Source: an uncultured Eubacterium sp. (lineage in GTDB: Bacteria; Bacillota; Clostridia; Lachnospirales; Lachnospiraceae). From it: DNA of 7,127 bases. Location: assembly GCA_904502145.1 (NCBI GenBank), contig CAJGDH010000091.1:1-7127 (forward strand). The letters run 5' to 3'. A program made the translations under genes and the position numbers. The notes beneath the pieces were generated by a model. It saw only the letters and a list, made by a program, of their open reading frames with translations, did not search any database and had not been told where the DNA came from. Every line of letters begins with the position of its first letter. Within the stretch, counting starts at the first letter, position 1. Positions 1 through 5,362 of the stretch are shown here, piece by piece.

Positions 1-1
1 C

Positions 2-409
2 GTTGTACTTATCCACGATATCACCCATCCCTACATGGACAAGACCGGAAACCGCCGGATCATCGAAGCGGTGAAGGAATTCGGCGGGGCCACCCTGGGA
101 CAGAGACAGTATGATACCGTCTACCAGATGAATGCGGAGACTCACATGCTGGAGAGGGTTGTTCCCCGGGAGACCATCGTATCCGGTGCCTCCCCCGAGG
201 CTTTCCGGTTCGGAGACATGTACAGGATCTACACGGGAGCCAGCCAGGAGGAACTGGACAGCATGACTTCCGCGGGAGCCATCGCCCTGAAATACGGCAT
301 CCCCATGAAAGTGATCGATACGGACCTGATCAACTTAAAGATCACCTATCAGAATGATATGATCACCCTGAAGGAACTGATTCAGATGTACTTCCCGGAT
401 CAGATCTGA
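2..409 (+). CDS. IspD/TarI-family cytidylyltransferase, 3' part (5' end outside window)
   Basis: The reading frame is open from base 2 and ends at TGA 407-409, giving 135 visible residues; the gene begins before the window. The first visible residues, VVLIHDITHP, match the HDxxRP motif of IspD/TarI enzymes, whose Asp is a metal and active-site residue. They are followed by a DTVYQ segment, an Arg before a SPEAFRF motif (TPQxF in most members), and NLKITYQND near the end, which corresponds to the N-x-K-x-T-x-x-D signature with its substrate-binding Lys. Family members transfer CMP from CTP to a sugar or polyol phosphate: methylerythritol phosphate in isoprenoid synthesis, or ribitol phosphate in wall-polymer synthesis. 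The C-terminal portion alone does not separate IspD from TarI. The internal ATG at 35 lies downstream of the HD motif and is not the start. The family is about 230 residues long, so roughly 40 percent is missing. Confidence 0.85.
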   Translation, partial: VVLIHDITHPYMDKTGNRRIIEAVKEFGGATLGQRQYDTVYQMNAETHMLERVVPRETIVSGASPEAFRFGDMYRIYTGASQEELDSMTSAGAIALKYGIPMKVIDTDLINLKITYQNDMITLKELIQMYFPDQI

Positions 410-440
410 CAGACAATTTCGTTACAAATAAATTATAAGG

Positions 441-478
441 AAAAAAGACTGCCATGATGACATGATGCAGTCTTTTTT
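441..478 (+). terminator. Intrinsic terminator after the cytidylyltransferase, probably bidirectional
   Basis: AAAAAAGACTGC (441-452) and GCAGTCTTTTTT (467-478) form a perfect 12-bp stem around a 14-base loop. The 3' arm ends in six T and the 5' arm begins with six A, so the structure can work in both directions. It lies 31 bases after the cytidylyltransferase stop and separates that transcript from the next gene. Confidence 0.93.
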
Positions 479-533
479 GTAAAGGCTTCTGAAGGGTGCT
501 TTCCGATTCAGAGGTATTTCAGGAGGCAGGCAT

Positions 534-1430
534 ATGAAAAAAAAGATATTAATGGGGCTTTTGTTGATCGGATTATTCATCATCTTACCTAGAGATGTTC
601 TTGCGGCTGAAAATATAGATGTCAGTAAAATGGATTCCATTACGGTGAGTGATCTGGAGGATGATCAGGCTTATTGTCTTAAGGATGGTAATACCGTATT
701 AGAAATTCTCAGTGTTGCCTCAAGTAATGAGAAGATCGCGACTGTTGACTTCTATGACGACTTCTGCAATTCTTTCCTGATTTTTGCGAAGGGGACAGGG
801 ACATGCAACATCACGATCACTGATGAAAGAAACTGTAAAAAGACAGTCAAAGTCATTGTTACACCCGATTTCTTTAGAGAACAGATGAAGAGTAGTATCT
901 GTGTAGGAGACCTTTTTTACGGGTCCAGGAAAATAGAGGTGGAATGTTTTCCGAATTGCACCGGAGTATTAAAGATCCGCAAAGACAAATATAAATTTAC
1001 CATCGGTGCTTCCGGAGAGAAGACCATAAAATTAAAAAGGCTGTATAAGCTGAACGAAAAAGCAACAATAACGTTGAAAAAATGCGGAGTAACAGCCACC
1101 AAAAAGTATAAGATAGAGTCAAATACGAATTCTGTCAGTATCAAGGGTTCAGGTAAGAAGCTGAAACTGAAGGTTTATAATCTCCACAAAGGGGATATTA
1201 TTAAGATGAAGCATCGGGGGAAGACCTACAGGAAAAAGATAACCAGGAACTATAATGGAAAAAGGAAGGTGTTTTCCTTTAAGACGAAAAAGAAAGTGCT
1301 CAGTCAGGGGGATATCATTAAAGTGACGATTTATAATAAATCAAAGAAAAAACTGGATTCCACAACATTTACACTCCGTGACGGATATGACGACCCTGAA
1401 GAAATGATGGATGATGAGTATAACGCATAA
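534..1430 (+). CDS. Secreted lysine-rich protein with Ig-like beta modules, function unknown
   Basis: The 298-residue product starts at ATG 534, seven bases after AGGAGG (521-526). Residues 1-25 form a typical signal peptide: KKK, a hydrophobic core, then a VLA-A type cleavage site near 24/25. There is no lipobox, second membrane span or LPxTG motif. Residues about 28-109 resemble a bacterial Ig-like domain 2 (BIG_2): SSNEKIATVDF, then KGTGTCNITITD and a VKVIV end strand. Residues about 119-195 and 196-282 look like two further beta modules rich in Lys and short strands; GDIIK occurs at 220 and 259. Eight cysteines (48, 78, 91, 101, 123, 138, 142, 184) could form disulfides outside the cell. 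The last 16 residues are strongly acidic (DGYDDPEEMMDDEYNA), against a very basic body. The gene stands alone between two terminators. A surface or wall-polymer binding role is possible but not shown. Confidence 0.82.
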   Translation: MKKKILMGLLLIGLFIILPRDVLAAENIDVSKMDSITVSDLEDDQAYCLKDGNTVLEILSVASSNEKIATVDFYDDFCNSFLIFAKGTGTCNITITDERNCKKTVKVIVTPDFFREQMKSSICVGDLFYGSRKIEVECFPNCTGVLKIRKDKYKFTIGASGEKTIKLKRLYKLNEKATITLKKCGVTATKKYKIESNTNSVSIKGSGKKLKLKVYNLHKGDIIKMKHRGKTYRKKITRNYNGKRKVFSFKTKKKVLSQGDIIKVTIYNKSKKKLDSTTFTLRDGYDDPEEMMDDEYNA

Positions 1431-1467
1431 AAGTTGCCGGAGAGGTAAATAATTAAGGAGGATCATT

Positions 1468-1503
1468 GGGCAGAAGGGCAGCAAATGTCTTTCTGCCCTT
1501 TGT
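1468..1503 (+). terminator. Intrinsic terminator after the secreted-protein gene, with alternative pairings
   Basis: The sequence GGGCAGAAGGGCAG (1468-1481) contains GGGCAG twice. The outer copy GGGCAGAA (1468-1475) can pair with TTCTGCCC (1491-1498), and the inner AAGGGCAG (1474-1481) can pair with CTGCCCTT (1493-1500). The second option sits directly before TGTTTATTTA, a weak U-tract. The two hairpins exclude each other. It lies about 38 bases after the stop. Confidence 0.72.
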
Positions 1504-1559
1504 TTATTTAAGCAGTGAAAGATTTTCGAAAGAATCTTAAGAATTAATTCATAAAATAA

Positions 1560-1586
1560 TTAGCACTCAACTATTGACATGGCTAA
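1560..1586 (+). promoter_or_regulatory. CIRCE-like operator (HrcA site), degenerate right arm
   Basis: The left arm TTAGCACTC (1560-1568) is a perfect match to the CIRCE consensus. After exactly nine bases comes CATGGCTAA (1578-1586), which matches the right-arm consensus GAGTGCTAA at six of nine positions, including the terminal GCTAA. CIRCE is the known binding site of the heat-shock repressor HrcA. The element overlaps the -35 hexamer and spacer of the hsp20 promoter, where a bound repressor would block RNA polymerase. That HrcA binds here is inferred. Confidence 0.7.
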
Positions 1587-1602
1587 TAATAGGTGTTATA
1601 TT
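1574..1602 (+). promoter_or_regulatory. Sigma-A promoter of hsp20
   Basis: A perfect -35 hexamer TTGACA (1574-1579) is followed after 17 bases by TATATT (1597-1602), which differs from TATAAT at one position. Transcription would start near 1609, giving a leader of about 86-92 bases before the hsp20 start. The promoter lies inside the CIRCE-like element, and near-consensus promoters under repressor control are usual for Firmicute heat-shock genes. Confidence 0.85.
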
Positions 1603-1633
1603 ACGGTTAGAACAAAGAGAACAGGAAACGCAG

Positions 1634-1738
1634 ATGGGTATCGATCAGATAAAACCCGAAGCGGTTCCGGTTGACTCCAAAATGAAAGGGGATAATGATG
1701 ATGTTAAGACCAAGTATTTTTACAAACAGTTTTGTTGA
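1634..1738 (+). other. Possible 34-codon upstream ORF in the hsp20 leader
   Basis: ATG 1634 lies six bases after AGGAA (1623-1627) and opens a frame ending at TGA 1736-1738, which overlaps the hsp20 start in another frame. If translated, ribosomes would pass over the hsp20 initiation site. The peptide begins MGIDQIKPEAV and shows no recognised domain. An ORF this short may be chance. Confidence 0.15.
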
Positions 1739-2135
1739 TGATATGTTTAATGATATGTTTTCCTTCCCGGCCAAGACCTTCAAGAAAGACACACCGGTCA
1801 TGAAGACTGATGTAAAAGAGGTCGATGGCAACTATGAGCTGGAGATTGATCTTCCGGGCTACAGGAAAGAAGACCTCCAGGCAGAACTTAAGGATGGTTA
1901 TCTTACCGTTTCCGCCAATACCAACAAAGAGGAAAACGAGAAAGATGAAGAAGGCAGATATGTCCGCAGAGAGCGTTACACCGGGGTATGCAAGAGAAGC
2001 TTCTATGTCGGTGAGGCCCTTGAACAGGAAGACATCAAGGCATCCTTTGAAAATGGTGTCCTGAAACTGGTCTTCCCGAAGGACAAACAGGTTGCTCCCG
2101 AGGTGGAAGAGAACAGGTACATCCAGATCTTATAA
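1695..2135 (+). CDS. hsp20: Hsp20-family small heat-shock protein (alpha-crystallin domain)
   Basis: The product is an ATP-independent holdase that binds unfolding proteins in the cytoplasm as large oligomers and keeps them ready for refolding by DnaK and its J-protein partners. The 146 residues show a short Phe/Met-rich N-terminal arm (1-33), an alpha-crystallin domain at about 35-130 with the hallmark GVL motif (121-123, in FENGVLKLVFPK), and a C-terminal I-x-I anchor (IQI, 143-145) that joins dimers into oligomers. The length is typical of clostridial Hsp18-type proteins. Three ATG codons stand in a row (1695, 1698, 1701). GGGG (1688-1691) is only three bases from the first, so 1698 (six bases) or 1701 (nine bases) may be the true start; the difference is one or two residues. 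A CIRCE-like site and a strong promoter precede it, so heat-inducible control is likely. Confidence 0.95.
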   Translation: MMMLRPSIFTNSFVDDMFNDMFSFPAKTFKKDTPVMKTDVKEVDGNYELEIDLPGYRKEDLQAELKDGYLTVSANTNKEENEKDEEGRYVRRERYTGVCKRSFYVGEALEQEDIKASFENGVLKLVFPKDKQVAPEVEENRYIQIL

Positions 2136-2186
2136 TCCAATGATAAGTTAACCGAAACCAGGACGTCGCGGGCGTCATCATGAAGC

Positions 2187-2218
2187 AAGGGATATCCCGT
2201 GAGGGGTATCCCTTTTCT
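2187..2218 (+). terminator. Hairpin terminator or attenuator between hsp20 and the J-protein gene
   Basis: Bases 2187-2198 and 2203-2214 form a 12-bp stem (AAGGGATATCCC with GGGGTATCCCTT, one T-G wobble) closed by a GTGA tetraloop of the GNRA type, then TTTTCT. It lies about 50 bases after the hsp20 stop and about 65 before the J-protein start. No convincing promoter is visible between them, so partial readthrough may feed the downstream gene while keeping hsp20 mRNA in excess; this is inference. Confidence 0.8.
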
Positions 2219-2239
2219 GAATCAAGGGAGGGATCCCGG

Positions 2240-2272
2240 ATGATGAACCCGGTTCTGATCTGCCTGCAGTGA
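2240..2272 (+). other. Possible 10-codon leader ORF before the J-protein gene
   Basis: ATG ATG at 2240 follows a good AAGGGAGGG ribosome site (2224-2232, seven-base spacing) and encodes MMNPVLICLQ, ending at TGA 2270-2272. The stop overlaps the GAGGTG ribosome site of the next gene, an arrangement that would allow translational coupling. Its small size means chance cannot be excluded. Confidence 0.25.
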
Positions 2273-2276
2273 GGTG
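2271..2276 (+). promoter_or_regulatory. Ribosome binding site fixing the J-protein start at 2283
   Basis: GAGGTG lies six bases before ATG 2283. The in-frame GTG at 2274 falls inside this ribosome site and has no site of its own, so ATG 2283 is preferred. That start gives MKKDYYEILGV, the usual N-terminus of DnaJ-type proteins. Confidence 0.8.
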
Positions 2277-2282
2277 TTTGTG

Positions 2283-3317
2283 ATGAAAAAAGATTATTAT
2301 GAGATCCTTGGAGTCCCCAGATCTGCCGGACCGGATGAGATAAAAAAGGCTTACCGTAAGCTTGCCAAACGATATCATCCCGATACCAATAAGAATAATC
2401 CATCTGCAGAAGAGAAATTCAAAGAGATCTCCATCGCCTATGAGGTGCTGAGCGACGAGAAGAAGAAAGCCCTCTATGATAAATACGGTGAGATGGGACT
2501 GAATCCGAATTTTGATCCTGAGGAGTATGAGAAATACAGACAGTATCAGAGCTACGGAGGATCGCCTTTCGGCGGTGGATCTTACAGGGAGTATCACTTC
2601 GGCGGGGATTCACCCTTCGGCAGCGGCCCCTACGAGGAATACCATTACGGAGGCAGCCAGGACTTCCAGGATATATTTGATCAGATCTTTCATGGAGGCT
2701 TTTCCGGAGGGACGACCGGATCAGCAGGATCCCGGTCCCGCGGACAAAGGGAATATGCAAACCGTCAGCATAAAGGGAGCGACTTTACCACCAAGATCGA
2801 TCTGACTTTTGATGAAGCCGTGCTAGGGTGTAAGAAGACGATCCGCTTTACGGATGATCAGGGAAAGGTTCAGACCATCGAAGTAAATGTACCGGCGGGT
2901 ATCGATACCGGAAAGAAGATCCGTGTGAAAGGTAAGGGAGGTCAGGGCCACCGGCAGAACGGTGACCTCTATCTTGAAGCCGTGGTAGGCACCCGGGCCG
3001 GTTATGAGAGGAAGGGGAACGATATCTATGTGACGGTTCCCGTTCCCTTTACCACAGCAGTATTCGGCGGGGAGATCGTGGTCCCCACCATGTACGGTAA
3101 AGTGAAATGTAAAGTGAAAGCGGGTACCCAGTCCGGGTCAAAGATCAGGCTGAGAGGCAAAGGAGCCCCCATTATGGGGCAGAAGGACAGAAAAGGGGAT
3201 CAGTACGTGGTCGTGTCTATTGAAGTTCCCACCAGGCTGTCTGAGGAATCCAGGAAGAAGCTGAAAGAATACGAGGAGACACTTTCTCCCGGAAAACAAT
3301 TTAGGGAGGTAAGCTGA
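2283..3317 (+). CDS. DnaJ-type co-chaperone, class B (CbpA-like), no zinc finger
   Basis: J-proteins stimulate the ATPase of DnaK and deliver unfolded clients to it. The 344 residues show a J domain at about 4-68 with the essential HPD loop (32-34), then a Gly/Phe-rich linker at about 90-150, then two beta-sandwich client-binding domains (about 168-245 and 246-325) ending in a short helical tail. The four CxxCxGxG zinc repeats of class A DnaJ are absent, so this is a class B protein such as CbpA. The linker holds two 16-residue tandem repeats (92-107 and 108-123, 11 identities). The gene lies downstream of hsp20, separated by a hairpin and a mini-ORF. Its last codons and stop form the 5' arm of its own terminator. 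The main dnaJ gene normally sits beside dnaK elsewhere, so this is probably an accessory copy. Confidence 0.94.
   Translation: MKKDYYEILGVPRSAGPDEIKKAYRKLAKRYHPDTNKNNPSAEEKFKEISIAYEVLSDEKKKALYDKYGEMGLNPNFDPEEYEKYRQYQSYGGSPFGGGSYREYHFGGDSPFGSGPYEEYHYGGSQDFQDIFDQIFHGGFSGGTTGSAGSRSRGQREYANRQHKGSDFTTKIDLTFDEAVLGCKKTIRFTDDQGKVQTIEVNVPAGIDTGKKIRVKGKGGQGHRQNGDLYLEAVVGTRAGYERKGNDIYVTVPVPFTTAVFGGEIVVPTMYGKVKCKVKAGTQSGSKIRLRGKGAPIMGQKDRKGDQYVVVSIEVPTRLSEESRKKLKEYEETLSPGKQFREVS
2556..2651 (+). repeat. Two 48-base coding repeats in the Gly/Phe linker of the J-protein
   Basis: Codons 92-107 and 108-123 encode GGSPFGGGSYREYHFG and GDSPFGSGPYEEYHYG, identical at 11 of 16 positions and directly adjacent. 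The codons have diverged, so the duplication is not recent. In J-proteins the Gly/Phe region affects client transfer and autoinhibition. Confidence 0.8.
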
Positions 3318-3341
3318 AAGAAGCTTACCTCCCTTTTTTTT
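3303..3341 (+). terminator. Intrinsic terminator overlapping the 3' end of the J-protein gene
   Basis: AGGGAGGTAAGCT (3303-3315) pairs perfectly with AGCTTACCTCCCT (3322-3334) around a six-base loop GAAAGA, followed by an uninterrupted T run to 3341. The 5' arm contains the last four codons and the first base of the stop codon (TGA 3315-3317). There is no U-tract in the leftward direction, so it should not end the convergent cyclophilin transcript efficiently. Confidence 0.95.
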
Positions 3342-3373
3342 GCGGTAATTGACCGGACAGGAATGTCGGTTCC

Positions 3374-3895
3374 TTATCTTACGAGCACTTCCGGATCGGG
3401 GTACTCCACGCCAAAGGTATCCACCGTCACGGATTTCATGACCTGTCTTTCATAAGGAGAATCACGGAAAGTTTTTACGGAAGCGATCTTATCCACCACA
3501 TCCATGCCTTCGATGATCCTGCCGAAAGCGGCGTATTCCCCGTCCAGGTGGGGTGCGGGTTTGTGCATGATAAAGAACTGGGATCCCGCTGAATCGGGCA
3601 TCATGGAACGGGCCATGGACAGAACTCCCTCATCGTGTTTCAAGTCATTTTGGAAGCCGTTGTGACTGAATTCTCCTCTGATCGAATATCCCGGTCCGCC
3701 GGTTCCTCTGCCCTGAGGGCATCCGCCCTGGATCATAAATCCTTTGATGACCCGGTGGAAGATCAGTCCGTCATAGAAGCCTTTTCTGATCAGGAAGATG
3801 AAGTTGTTCACTGTATTGGGGGCGACCTCCGGATATAATTCCGCCTTCATTACGTCGCCGTTTTCCATTGTGATCGTTACAATCGGGTTTGCCAT
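3374..3895 (-). CDS. ppiB: Cyclophilin-type peptidyl-prolyl cis-trans isomerase
   Basis: The enzyme catalyses cis-trans isomerisation of X-Pro bonds and speeds protein folding. No signal peptide is present, so it is cytoplasmic. The 173 residues cover one complete cyclophilin domain. Catalytic and binding residues are recognisable: FHR at 46-48 with the key Arg 48, GFMIQGG at 52-58, and SQFFI at 105-109. At the position of the cyclosporin-contact Trp of human CypA there is His 116 (PHLDG), a substitution seen in other bacterial cyclophilins that usually lowers drug affinity. TCCTCT (3904-3909 on the plus strand) gives an AGAGGA ribosome site eight bases before ATG 3895. The zinc-ribbon gene lies 76 bases upstream in the same direction with no clear terminator between, so co-transcription is possible. 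The gene converges on the J-protein gene. Confidence 0.96.
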   Translation of the reverse strand: MANPIVTITMENGDVMKAELYPEVAPNTVNNFIFLIRKGFYDGLIFHRVIKGFMIQGGCPQGRGTGGPGYSIRGEFSHNGFQNDLKHDEGVLSMARSMMPDSAGSQFFIMHKPAPHLDGEYAAFGRIIEGMDVVDKIASVKTFRDSPYERQVMKSVTVDTFGVEYPDPEVLVR

Positions 3896-3971
3896 AGTTT
3901 TGTTCCTCTGCCTTTCTTTCTGAATATATTTCCTTAATTTAAGTTATCCTTTTAAGATCGATCGGTGGCAG

Positions 3972-5171
3972 TTACTGTAGTGATGCCCCGTTGATCTTGA
4001 TGATCTGGCCGTTGGAGGTGGTCAGCTTGACGGAAGTTCCCGTTTTCAGGGATCTCCAGTATTCCTCATTGACATCAATGGAATAGCTCTTCCGCTTCTC
4101 TTTAAATGTGAGGGTGTAGGCTGCCTGCCTGACGCCTTCCCGTTCATTTCCGGCAAGGCCCGCATCCCCCCAGTAAGGATCCTCCGGGCCGCCCCTGGTG
4201 GTGACATGCCGTGATTCTACCCAACGGTCGATCTCATAATAATATTTCGGCTGGTAGTTAGGCACATTCTGGTAGACAGGCTCCTGGACTGTCACATAAT
4301 AGGTCTCCGTCCGGTATCGCGGGGTGGAAACCGTCCTTTCGGAGAAAGTACCGTCCCCGTTGCTGACATACTCTATACTGGTGTCATAACCGTCCAGAAC
4401 CTGCCGGTAATGAGGTACCAGTACATTTTCATAGTGGTCCAGAACCTGGTCGTAGTGGTGGATCTCATCCTGAGTCTCATAGACCCGGCCTCCGTCAGGC
4501 ACCGACCAGGCTGATTCCTGGACAGCTTTCAGCTCTTCAATGGTGATGTCCCTCACCCAGCTCTTGCTGTCAAGGGTCGCCTTGGATGTCCTGGGCCAGA
4601 ACATGAACAGAAGGGCCAGGATAAGGATGAGACCGATCCCGGCAAACAGCTTCGCACTGCTCTGCCTCCTCTGAGCCTGGATCTTCTCCCGTTCTTCTTT
4701 CTCCTTCTGCGCCTGCTTCCTTCTTTTTTCCTGCTGCTGCTCCCTGGCTTCTTTCCGGTATTGTTGGTAGACCGGATCTTCAGAATGGTCAGCACCGACG
4801 TCCTCGGAAGCTGATCCGGAGGTGCCGGATGCTGTGCCGTAGACGTCCTTTTCAGCCACAGAATCTTTGGCTTCCTCCGTCTTGTTGGAGAAATAGTCGC
4901 CGCTGCTCTCTTCCCTGGAGGCACCGCAGTTGGTACATACATCGTCGTAATAACGGTTCAGGCTGTCACAGAAGCTGCAGATCCAGTCTGCGCCTTTCCC
5001 ATACTGGTCTGCCGTCTCTTTGTCCAGGTATTCTTTCTTCGACGGAAGATAAAATACGGTCCCCTCGTCCTGAGGATGGCCACAATTGGGACACTGCTTG
5101 GTCAGACCGCCTATCCCTTTCTGATCACAGTAGGGACAATCCCACAATCCTTCGATAATCTTATTACTCAT
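3972..5171 (-). CDS. Membrane-anchored protein with two RanBP2-like zinc ribbons, function unknown
   Basis: The 399-residue product starts at ATG 5171, preferred over the in-frame ATG at 5204 because AGGAGG lies eight bases upstream of 5171. Two zinc ribbons open the protein. The first is W10-x-C12-x2-C15-x11-C27-x2-C30; the second is W63-x-C65-x2-C68-x3-N72-x6-C79-x2-C82, an exact match to the RanBP2-type finger pattern. A Ser/Glu-rich linker follows, then a charged Gln/Glu/Lys/Arg helix at about 134-171 that is probably a coiled coil, then one membrane span at about 175-192 preceded by basic residues. The zinc ribbons would therefore be cytoplasmic. The outer part (about 195-399) is rich in Tyr, with VTVQEPVYQNVPNYQPKYYY around 293-312 and a final beta-rich segment. 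No catalytic motif is recognised. It has its own promoter and may be co-transcribed with the cyclophilin gene. A sensor or adaptor role is a guess only. Confidence 0.88.
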   Translation of the reverse strand: MSNKIIEGLWDCPYCDQKGIGGLTKQCPNCGHPQDEGTVFYLPSKKEYLDKETADQYGKGADWICSFCDSLNRYYDDVCTNCGASREESSGDYFSNKTEEAKDSVAEKDVYGTASGTSGSASEDVGADHSEDPVYQQYRKEAREQQQEKRRKQAQKEKEEREKIQAQRRQSSAKLFAGIGLILILALLFMFWPRTSKATLDSKSWVRDITIEELKAVQESAWSVPDGGRVYETQDEIHHYDQVLDHYENVLVPHYRQVLDGYDTSIEYVSNGDGTFSERTVSTPRYRTETYYVTVQEPVYQNVPNYQPKYYYEIDRWVESRHVTTRGGPEDPYWGDAGLAGNEREGVRQAAYTLTFKEKRKSYSIDVNEEYWRSLKTGTSVKLTTSNGQIIKINGASLQ

Positions 5172-5179
5172 AGGCAGCA

Positions 5180-5185
5180 CCTCCT
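5180..5185 (-). promoter_or_regulatory. Ribosome binding site fixing the zinc-ribbon protein start
   Basis: The minus strand reads AGGAGG followed by TGCTGCCT and ATG at 5171. The alternative ATG at 5204 lies upstream of this site, has no ribosome site of its own, and would add 11 residues that are not family-like. Confidence 0.85.
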
Positions 5186-5220
5186 GGTGACTTTGCTGTA
5201 TCATGAGCCCTGTTTATCTT

Positions 5221-5249
5221 ATTGTATCAAAATTGGGGGATGCATTCAA
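5221..5249 (-). promoter_or_regulatory. Sigma-A promoter of the zinc-ribbon gene
   Basis: On the minus strand, TTGAAT (5249-5244) and TACAAT (5226-5221) are separated by exactly 17 bases. The -35 matches the consensus at four of six positions and the -10 at five of six. Transcription would start near 5214, about 43 bases before ATG 5171. It lies just after the HPr terminator, so the two leftward genes are separately expressed. Confidence 0.8.
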
Positions 5250-5275
5250 TATCCGAGGGGGGATCAGGCAGGGAA

Positions 5276-5346
5276 AAACAAAAAAACCGCTGAATTTTCA
5301 GGTATGGCGAAAAGGAGGTCAATCGTCAGACCTGAAAATGCAGCGG
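5276..5346 (-). terminator. Long-stem intrinsic terminator of the HPr-like gene
   Basis: On the minus strand, bases 5346-5330 pair with 5303-5287 over 17 positions with a single internal mismatch, and a TTTTTTTGTTTTT tail (5286 down to about 5274) follows. The 26-base loop (5329-5304) is large for a terminator and contains ACCTCCTTT, the same as the anti-Shine-Dalgarno end of 16S rRNA. The stem starts 17 bases after the HPr stop. Confidence 0.93.
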
Positions 5347-5362
5347 CGGGATTATTATGCTC

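Noticed and set aside
401..439. Possible promoter CTGACA-N17-TAAATT for the secreted-protein gene
   Set aside because: Transcription would start directly at the strong terminator hairpin (441-478), which should stop it. No better promoter is visible in 479-520, so the promoter of this gene is unresolved.
2003..2597. Several leftward ORFs across the end of hsp20 and the start of the J-protein gene
   Set aside because: They are antisense to two well-supported genes and to the hairpin between them, and carry no recognisable domain.
3352..3370. Hairpin ACCGGACA/TGTCGGT after the cyclophilin stop as its terminator
   Set aside because: The stem has a bulge and no T run follows it in the leftward direction, so it is not called.
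3896..3971. Possible separate promoter of the cyclophilin gene with TATATT as -10
   Set aside because: No acceptable -35 lies at 16-18 bases. The palindrome GATCGATC (3956-3963) also lacks a U-tract, so neither a promoter nor a terminator is supported in this gap.
4553..4942. Leftward 129-codon ORF inside the zinc-ribbon gene
   Set aside because: It is an alternative frame of the coiled-coil and linker region, rich in Arg/Pro as expected of a shifted frame, with no ribosome site.
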